Positions 1 to 4,557 of a stretch of 5,719 nucleotides of DNA are shown in pieces. Below the pieces are notes generated by a model. That model saw only the letters and a program-made list of their open reading frames with translations. It made no database searches and was not told the origin of the DNA. Position 1 is the first letter of the stretch. Each line of letters begins with the position of its first letter. Position numbers and translations under genes: made by a program. This stretch comes from an uncultured Eggerthellaceae bacterium (GTDB lineage Bacteria > Actinomycetota > Coriobacteriia > Coriobacteriales > Eggerthellaceae): NCBI GenBank assembly GCA_934670115.1, contig CAKUOV010000076.1:1-5719 (forward strand), read 5' to 3'.

Positions 1-351
1 TCCAATGAATCGCAAATACGCTGAGAAACAATGATGAACAGTGCCAGAGATTCCCGTTTCGCCCTCGAGGACAAAAATCGCGCGTCAACTCACTTGGGAT
101 AAATTCTTACTCCCATTCCTCAGAATGCCGCCCCGTGCCTTGCCGTCTTGAAATACGGGGAGTAAATGGCGAAATCGCAGGTGAAAGGGAGTAAAACGGC
201 AAAGAAAAAGCCCCGTCCCAACGCGGGAACGAAGGCTCGATTTTCGTATTTACTCACCGCCGTCGCTGGCGGCTTTGCCATGACTCTCGTACGAAACGAA
301 ACTCAGCGGCACAGTGCGGCACTCAAAAGTGCAGGTCAGAACCCTATCAGC
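1..351. other. Left flank without a convincing gene
   Basis: I see no gene here that I can support. A short ORF on the plus strand (166-372) is basic at its N-terminus but matches nothing I know, and its end runs through the putative attachment site. The stretch holds an E-W-E-stop motif on the minus strand (107-118), two plus-strand copies of GGGAGTAA (158-165 and 187-194), and small inverted repeats: CCGCC/GGCGG at 257-272, GCACaGTGC at 309-317, and GCACT/AGTGC with a 4-nt loop at 319-332. If the 352-372 site is a guaA junction, this region is either the chromosome that originally lay downstream of guaA or the remnant of another element. Confidence 0.4.
107..118 (-). repeat. Second attachment-core-like copy (E-W-E-stop)
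   Basis: On the minus strand this reads GAATGGGAGTAA, which is E-W-E-stop. It matches the minus-strand copy at 352-363 (GAGTGGGAGTAG) at 10 of 12 positions, in the same orientation. Together they could bound a small 245-bp remnant between two attachment sites of elements inserted in tandem. The match is short, and the codons upstream do not continue the GuaA tail, so it may be chance. Confidence 0.25.
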
Positions 352-372
352 CTACTCCCACTCAATAGTTAG
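352..372 (-). other. Putative attachment site: copy of the guaA 3' end
   Basis: The minus strand reads CTA ACT ATT GAG TGG GAG TAG, which is L-T-I-E-W-E-stop. GMP synthase (GuaA) typically ends in T-I-E-W-E, for example in E. coli and B. subtilis, and the 3' end of guaA is a known integration hotspot for genomic islands. Only this short tail is present: the same frame meets a stop at 376-378, so this is not the end of a guaA gene but a duplicated tail, as expected at the element end distal to guaA. The orientation puts the element, including the restriction-modification operon, at higher coordinates and intact guaA beyond 5719. The neighbouring repeats support a recombinase site. What is seen is the match; the attachment role is inferred. 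Confidence 0.45.
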
Positions 373-379
373 AAACTAT
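365..379. repeat. Short inverted repeat beside the attachment core
   Basis: ATAGTT (365-370) and AACTAT (374-379) are perfect inverted copies around a 3-nt centre. The element overlaps the edge of the guaA-like tail. Tyrosine recombinases bind short inverted core-type sites around the crossover, so this may be such a core, but it could also be a chance palindrome. Confidence 0.3.
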
Positions 380-380
380 C

Positions 381-420
381 TCCAGTTTGTTCCAGTTTGT
401 CGCAGTTTGTTCTAGTTTTT
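381..420 (+). repeat. Four tandem 10-bp repeats (consensus TCCAGTTTGT)
   Basis: Four units lie exactly head to tail: 381-390 and 391-400 are identical (TCCAGTTTGT), 401-410 is CGCAGTTTGT and 411-420 is TCTAGTTTTT. A 10-bp unit puts each copy on about the same face of the helix, as in arrays of protein-binding sites. They begin 9 nt from the putative guaA-tail core, where arm-type integrase or excisionase sites would be expected. Iterons of a replication protein are an alternative, but no rep gene is visible. Confidence 0.7.
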
Positions 421-460
421 TCTATTTACACCCAGTCTCAAAAAATGCCGCGAATCCATG

Positions 461-528
461 GGGTCAAATCTGGGTCACGGTTTTTCGTGTCATCCGAGGC
501 ATTTTCGTGGGTCACGGTGGGTCACGGT
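461..528 (+). repeat. GGGTCA repeats with near-helical phasing
   Basis: GGGTCA occurs at 461-466, 472-477, 509-514 and 519-524. Three of the copies extend to TGGGTCACGGT (471-481, 508-518, 518-528). Within each pair the copies are 11 and 10 bp apart; the pairs are separated by one longer gap, in which TTTTCGTG also occurs twice (482-489 and 502-509). The layout looks like a second set of protein-binding sites flanking the putative attachment core, such as arm-type sites of a tyrosine recombinase. The bound protein is unknown. Confidence 0.6.
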
Positions 529-618
529 AAACTGCGAGCAGCAAATAATGGCCACATGGACATTATATTTCAAAGGGGGCGGGGTAGAGGAAACTCCGCA
601 AAACCCTCCCCTGGCAAG
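529..618. other. Intergenic stretch with a GC-rich stem-loop
   Basis: No gene is seen. GGGGGCGGGGT (575-585) can pair, with a small internal bulge, with ACCCTCCCC (603-611), and a smaller GAG-GAAA-CTC hairpin sits inside. The structure lies just downstream of the 3' end of the minus-strand helicase remnant and could be its old terminator. There is no clear T-tract on either side (only TTT on the minus strand), so the terminator call is weak. Confidence 0.25.
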
Positions 619-860
619 CTAGAACTGAGACTTGAGAATCCCCTTCGCTCCTTCTCAAGAAAGCTCATGTTGTTCGGTTTGGTTGTAGTAGTTGCAAAGG
701 CAGCCATAGCAACACGTGTCCTCATCGCACGTGCAGGTCGAAACGATTCCGCTTTCGGTAAGCACCTCGGGTATCGCGAGCACGAGTATCTCAACTTCGT
801 CGAGCGGGGGCTCTCACCTTCGCCGCCCACGCTCATATAAAGCCTGGACATCGGCCGTCC
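619..860 (-). pseudogene. 3' remnant of a DUF1998-type helicase-associated gene
   Basis: On the minus strand one frame is open for 52 codons (813 down to 658). It contains a Cys-rich segment reading CTCDEDTCCYGCLCNYYNQ, with Cys codons at 733-735, 727-729, 712-714, 709-711, 700-702 and 694-696. This resembles the zinc-binding C-terminus of DUF1998 proteins and helicases (pattern C-x-C, CYxCL, then YxNQ), a family common in defence loci. It looks broken. A TGA (655-657) falls where related proteins often have Arg (HELS-stop-EGAKGIL), and the frame then stays open to TAG at 619-621. A stop at 814-816 closes the frame upstream, while the next frame reads RLYMSVGGEGESP, and one extra C in the run at 806-810 would join the two. 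The 5' end beyond about 860 is missing, where the operon promoter begins. The TGA could also be the natural end. Confidence 0.55.
631..659. repeat. Perfect 8-bp inverted repeat
   Basis: CTTGAGAA (631-638) and TTCTCAAG (652-659) are exact inverted copies with a 13-nt loop. It overlaps the TGA that interrupts the minus-strand helicase remnant. If that TGA is the true end of the old gene, this could be its transcription stop hairpin, although no T-run follows on the minus strand. Confidence 0.35.
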
Positions 861-893
861 TCGCATTCCCAGCGCTGCCCCATGCCGCCGCGT

Positions 894-899
894 TATAAT
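894..899 (+). promoter_or_regulatory. Candidate -10 box of the operon
   Basis: TATAAT is a perfect match to the sigma-70-type -10 consensus, 44 nt before the favoured start codon of the first gene. No good -35 hexamer is found 16 to 18 bp upstream (871-876 is AGCGCT), and there is no exact TG extension. The promoter is therefore weak or activator-dependent, or the match is fortuitous. It is the best candidate ahead of the operon. Confidence 0.45.
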
Positions 900-901
900 G
901 C

Positions 902-925
902 TGCAAACGCATTTGTATTGCATTT
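902..925 (+). promoter_or_regulatory. Candidate operator between -10 box and first gene
   Basis: GCATTT occurs twice, at 909-914 and 920-925, 11 bp apart, in the initial transcribed region just after the -10 box. An overlapping inverted repeat TGCAA (902-906) / TTGCA (918-922) is also present. Ribbon-helix-helix repressors often bind short repeats one helical turn apart in their own promoter, and the first gene encodes such a protein, so autoregulation here is plausible. This is inference from position and spacing only. Confidence 0.3.
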
Positions 926-943
926 CGAGCGATGGGAGCGCAG

Positions 944-1156
944 ATGCCCGACAGCTACAAGGAGCTCATCAAGAGCAATCCCGACGAGACCGAGATCAGG
1001 AGCTTCCTGGTGAACGGCGACCAGGTCTCCGTGACCCTGCGCATCCCCGACACACTGCGCGACGCGGCCAAGGAGGAAGCGGCCTTGCGGGGCATGAGCT
1101 TCTCTGCCTTCGTACGCACGTGCATGATCGAAGAGCTCGCGAAGAAGGGGGCATAG
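944..1156 (+). CDS. Small ribbon-helix-helix DNA-binding protein
   Basis: This is a 70-residue protein with a predicted beta strand (QVSVTLRIP, residues 27-35), a first helix (about 36-49) and a second helix (SFSAFVRTCMIEELAKK, 52-68). That is the layout of ribbon-helix-helix (MetJ/Arc-type) proteins, which dimerise and bind DNA through the strand. I chose ATG 944 because GGGAG at 934-938 sits 5 nt upstream; ATG 932 would add four residues but has a poorer ribosome binding site. It is the first gene of the operon, 4 nt before the GIY-YIG gene. The likely role is transcriptional autoregulation of the operon, like a controller protein. It could instead be the antitoxin half of a pair with the downstream nuclease, but it has little sequence beyond the DNA-binding fold with which to bind a toxin. 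The fold is fairly sure; the role is inferred. Confidence 0.75.
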   Translation: MPDSYKELIKSNPDETEIRSFLVNGDQVSVTLRIPDTLRDAAKEEAALRGMSFSAFVRTCMIEELAKKGA

Positions 1157-1160
1157 AGGC

Positions 1161-1991
1161 GTGATTCGAGTCAAGACCCTCACGATCCAGCTCATCGATG
1201 CACAGCCAGACCGCATTCGCATCTGCCGCGTTGAGGGAGAGTCATTGGTCACCATCGTTATCCCGAGAGAAGACCTCGTCGAAGCGAAGGCGCTGCCCAG
1301 CATCCCCCAACGTGGTATCTACTATCTGCTCGATGAGGATCACGGTAACGTAAGTCGCGTTTATGCCGGCCAGACCACTCAAGGCATCACACGTCTCGAT
1401 GCCCACAAGGCAAGAAAAGAGTTCTGGAACAAAGCGGTCATGTTCCTCGATGACGACCAGAACATCAGCAAGGACGCACTGGACGTCCTGGAGGCCAAGG
1501 CCATCGACTACGTTCGTTCCCACGGTTCGTACGAAACCGACAATTCCGCTACGCCCAAGCCTTATATCGATCCGTACAAGGAGGAAGCTGTCGAGCGCCT
1601 TCATGAGCGAATCCTCTTCAGGATGGCCGCGCTGGGGTATGACCTGGACAGAGTCGACGAGGGTCCCACCGGCGCCTCGGTCGTCTTCCATACGAAGAAG
1701 AACGGGATACGTGGATCGGGGCGCTACGATAAATCCACTGGACACTTCACGGTTCTCGCCGGCTCGAAGGTGAACCTCTCCAAACCTGTGCTGAAGAACG
1801 CGAGCGTTGCGGCGCTGCGCAGGGAAATGTTCGGCGGCATTGTCGGCATTGCGGACCTTGCCGAGGATCTCGAATTTCCGACGCCCAGCGCCGCGGCGGT
1901 GTTCGTGCTCGGCGGCAGCCAGAATGGCTGGACTGAATGGGTGAACAACGACGGCGAAACGCTCAATCAAGTTTACAGAAGCGAGGACTAA
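1161..1991 (+). CDS. GIY-YIG nuclease-domain protein with C-terminal DUF4357
   Basis: This 276-residue protein starts at GTG 1161, with AAGGGGG at 1145-1151 as ribosome binding site, inside the end of the previous gene. A leader of about 50 residues precedes a GIY-YIG domain: G-I-Y at 52-54, Y-A-G at 68-70 in place of YIG, Arg78 and His82, a conserved-type Glu111 in VLEAKAI that would coordinate the metal, and Asn128. The C-terminus, about 217-273, contains SAAAVFVLGGSQNGWTEW, typical of DUF4357, a small domain often joined to GIY-YIG and found near restriction-modification genes. GIY-YIG enzymes cut DNA using a divalent metal. The gene lies 3 nt before hsdM (TAA TAG ATG), so it is part of the restriction-modification operon. 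It may be an accessory nuclease or a nicking or repair enzyme. The catalytic residues look retained, so it is probably active. The substrate is unknown. Confidence 0.85.
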   Translation: MIRVKTLTIQLIDAQPDRIRICRVEGESLVTIVIPREDLVEAKALPSIPQRGIYYLLDEDHGNVSRVYAGQTTQGITRLDAHKARKEFWNKAVMFLDDDQNISKDALDVLEAKAIDYVRSHGSYETDNSATPKPYIDPYKEEAVERLHERILFRMAALGYDLDRVDEGPTGASVVFHTKKNGIRGSGRYDKSTGHFTVLAGSKVNLSKPVLKNASVAALRREMFGGIVGIADLAEDLEFPTPSAAAVFVLGGSQNGWTEWVNNDGETLNQVYRSED

Positions 1992-1994
1992 TAG

Positions 1995-4556
1995 ATGAAC
2001 AAGCAACAATTGGCATCAAAGATATGGGAGTCCGCCAACAAGATGCGATCCAAGATCGAGGCTAACGAGTACAAGGACTACATTCTGGGATTCATCTTCT
2101 ACAAGTTCCTTTCCGAGACCGAGGTTGCCCGCCTGAAAGCACGTGATTTCGCCGAGGAGGACCTGCCGAGCCTCGTGGAAGATGACGAGGAGACGGTCGA
2201 GTTCGTCAAGGGCGAGTGCGGCTATTTCATCGCCTACGAGAACCTCTTCTCCACCTGGGTCGCCAAAGGCGGCGACTTCGAGATTTCGAACGTTCGTGAC
2301 GCCCTCTCTGCCTTTAGCCGCAACATCGACCCTGCCCGCAAGCGCGTCTTTGACGGCATCTTCGACACGCTGCAGACCGGTCTCTCCAAGCTCGGCACCG
2401 ACGCACGGAGCCAGTCCAAGGCCGCTCGCGACCTCATCTACCTTATCAAGGACATCCCGATGGACGGTCGCCAGGACTACGACGTGCTTGGCTTCATCTA
2501 CGAGTATTTGATCAGCAATTTCGCCGCCAACGCCGGAAAGAAAGCCGGCGAGTTCTACACGCCGCACGAAGTGTCCATGCTTATGAGCGAGATAGTCTCG
2601 TGGCACCTGGCCGGACGTGAGAACATCACCATCTACGACCCCACGAGCGGATCGGGCTCGCTGCTTATCAATATCGGCAAAGCCGTGGCACGACGCAACG
2701 GCGACCCGGACTCCATCAAGTATTATGCGCAGGAGCTTAAGGAGAACACGTACAACCTCACGCGTATGAATCTGGTCATGCGTGGAATTCTTCCCGACAA
2801 CATCGTGGCACGCAATGGCGACACGCTCGAAGACGACTGGCCCTGGTTCGACACCGTCGAGAACAAGGATGAGACCTACGATCCGCTCTTCGTTGATGCC
2901 GTGGTGTCGAACCCGCCGTACTCCCAGAACTGGGATTCGGAAGATAAGGAGCTCGACCCTCGCTTCAAATTCGGCGTTGCCCCTAAATCCAAAGCTGATT
3001 ACGCCTTCCTTTTGCATGATTTGTACCACTTGCGCCCCGACGGCATCATGTGCATCGTTCTGCCCCACGGCGTGCTGTTCCGCGGCGGCGAGGAGGGTGC
3101 CATTCGCAAGAACCTGGTGGAGAACCGCCATATTCAGGCAATCATCGGGCTTCCTGCCAATATCTTCTTCGGCACGGGCATTCCTACCATCATCATGGTG
3201 CTGCGCAAGCAGCGCGAGACGAGCGACGTCTTGGTGGTGGACGCCTCCAAGCACTTCGTGAAAGAGGGCAAAAACAACAAGCTGCGGGCAAGTGACATCA
3301 AGCGTATCGTTGACACCGTGACAACGAACGCGACCGTCGACAAGTTCAGCCGCCTGGTTCCCATCGAAGAAATCCGTGCCAACGACTATAACCTCAACAT
3401 CCCGCGCTACGTGGATTCGAGTGCGGCCGCCGAAAGCTGGGACGTGTACGCCACCATGTTCGGCGGTGTGCCGAAGGCCGAGGTCGACGCGCTCGAACGC
3501 TACTGGAAAGTATGGCCGAGCCTCAAAGGGCAACTCTACCGCGACGCCGATGGTTCGTGTCTTGCGCCCGCGACCGACGACGTTGCGCAAGTGGCGAAGG
3601 AAAACGCCGACGTCCGCGCCTTCTTGGGCGGCTATCGTGATGCGACAAGCCATTTACCGGCCACGCTGCGAAGCCGTTTGGTAGACGCTGCCGATGAAGT
3701 CGATACCGTGGCGGAGGAAGAGGCCATCGCGGCGCTTTTGAAAGACGTGCTGGCGGGCACAACCCTGATCGACGGCTATGACGCCTACCAGGCGCTCGAC
3801 GATGCCTGGGTGGGAATTTCCGGCGACCTGGAGGTCATCCAGACCGAGGGGAAAGGCGCTGTGCGCAAGGTGGACCCGAATATGGTGGTCAAGAAGAAGA
3901 ACGGCAAAGACGTCGAGGTGCAGGACGGCTGGGCTGGCCGCATCCTGCCGTTTGCGCTTGTGCAAGAGCACCTGCTTGCCGAAGACGTGAAGAAGATTAC
4001 TTCCCGTGATTCCCGCCTAAGCGAGATATCGCAGGAAGTAGACGAGATTCTCGAAAGCTTCGACGAGGAGGACAAGGGATCCTCTGCTGCTGTCAACGAC
4101 GAAGGTTCGTTTGTGGCGGCTGAGCTCAAGAAGGCTGTGAAGGCTATCGGAAAGCACCCTGAAAACGATTTCGAGCAAGGTCTGGTTCGTGCTCAGGCGC
4201 TGCTCGATGAGGAGAAAAGTCTCAGGAAGGCGAACAAAGAAGCGAGAATGGCTCTTGAGGAGACGACCAAGGAGGTCATCGAGGGTCTGACCGATGCTCA
4301 GTGCGACGATCTGTTGGCCGCCAAGTGGATAGAGCCGCTGCAGGTTGAGCTTCTAGCCCTTCCCGAAACCGTTGTGAGCGACTTCATCGCAAAGGTAGCT
4401 GCGCTCAACGCCAAATACGCGACAACTTACTCGGACGTGTGCAACCAGATAGATGATGCAGAAAGCCAGCTAGCAGACATGTTGGGGCAGCTTAGGGGCA
4501 ACGAGTACGATATGGCGGGCGTCGCCGAGCTGCGCAAGCTGTTGGGCGGTGAGTAG
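1995..4556 (+). CDS. hsdM: Type I restriction-modification methyltransferase subunit M (long form)
   Basis: This is an adenine-N6 DNA methyltransferase subunit that works as M2S with HsdS and, with HsdR, as part of the restriction complex. GAGGA at 1983-1987 lies 7 nt before ATG 1995. The N-terminal HsdM_N helical region spans about residues 4-170. The catalytic domain follows: EFYTPHEV (186-193), SAM-binding motif I in DPTSGSGSLL (215-224) and the catalytic NPPY (306-309). LPHGVLFRGGEEGAIRKNLV begins at 356, and the family-typical NLNIPRYV (466-473) marks the end of the core. The protein has 853 residues, while classical HsdM has about 500-540, so about 380 residues are added at the C-terminus. 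They include a charged, probably coiled-coil part (about 690-850) ending in NEYDMAGVAELRKLLGG. I recognise this as a long HsdM subfamily of Gram-positive and related bacteria, not a fusion artefact. All motifs are intact, so activity is expected. Confidence 0.95.
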   Translation: MNKQQLASKIWESANKMRSKIEANEYKDYILGFIFYKFLSETEVARLKARDFAEEDLPSLVEDDEETVEFVKGECGYFIAYENLFSTWVAKGGDFEISNVRDALSAFSRNIDPARKRVFDGIFDTLQTGLSKLGTDARSQSKAARDLIYLIKDIPMDGRQDYDVLGFIYEYLISNFAANAGKKAGEFYTPHEVSMLMSEIVSWHLAGRENITIYDPTSGSGSLLINIGKAVARRNGDPDSIKYYAQELKENTYNLTRMNLVMRGILPDNIVARNGDTLEDDWPWFDTVENKDETYDPLFVDAVVSNPPYSQNWDSEDKELDPRFKFGVAPKSKADYAFLLHDLYHLRPDGIMCIVLPHGVLFRGGEEGAIRKNLVENRHIQAIIGLPANIFFGTGIPTIIMVLRKQRETSDVLVVDASKHFVKEGKNNKLRASDIKRIVDTVTTNATVDKFSRLVPIEEIRANDYNLNIPRYVDSSAAAESWDVYATMFGGVPKAEVDALERYWKVWPSLKGQLYRDADGSCLAPATDDVAQVAKENADVRAFLGGYRDATSHLPATLRSRLVDAADEVDTVAEEEAIAALLKDVLAGTTLIDGYDAYQALDDAWVGISGDLEVIQTEGKGAVRKVDPNMVVKKKNGKDVEVQDGWAGRILPFALVQEHLLAEDVKKITSRDSRLSEISQEVDEILESFDEEDKGSSAAVNDEGSFVAAELKKAVKAIGKHPENDFEQGLVRAQALLDEEKSLRKANKEARMALEETTKEVIEGLTDAQCDDLLAAKWIEPLQVELLALPETVVSDFIAKVAALNAKYATTYSDVCNQIDDAESQLADMLGQLRGNEYDMAGVAELRKLLGGE

Positions 4557-4557
4557 C

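Noticed and set aside
166..372. 68-codon plus-strand ORF with GGGGAG just upstream and a Lys-rich start
   Set aside because: It has no recognisable domain, the ribosome binding site is only 3 nt from ATG, and its last codons run through the putative attachment site and palindrome. Too weak to call a gene.
584..600. GAGGAAAC string resembling the conserved RNase P RNA segment
   Set aside because: The consensus GAGGAAAGTCC is not matched exactly (C for G), and no other conserved RNase P elements are seen around it.
712..734. Two CACGTG-core palindromes (ACACGTGT 712-719 and GCACGTGC 727-734) 15 bp apart, operator-like
   Set aside because: Both fall in the Cys-Thr-Cys and Asp-Thr-Cys codons of the minus-strand helicase remnant, so coding explains them.
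397..840. 147-codon plus-strand ORF
   Set aside because: It begins inside the 10-bp repeat array, runs through the second repeat family and is antisense to the helicase remnant. The protein looks like random translation.
836..841. TATAAA as an alternative -10 box
   Set aside because: No -35 at suitable spacing (813-818 is CTCACC), it lies in the helicase remnant, and it is farther from the first gene than TATAAT at 894-899.
1242..2009. Long minus-strand ORF opposite the GIY-YIG gene, and a 545-codon one opposite hsdM (2016-3653)
   Set aside because: They are antisense shadows of strongly supported genes in GC-rich DNA, with no recognisable domains.
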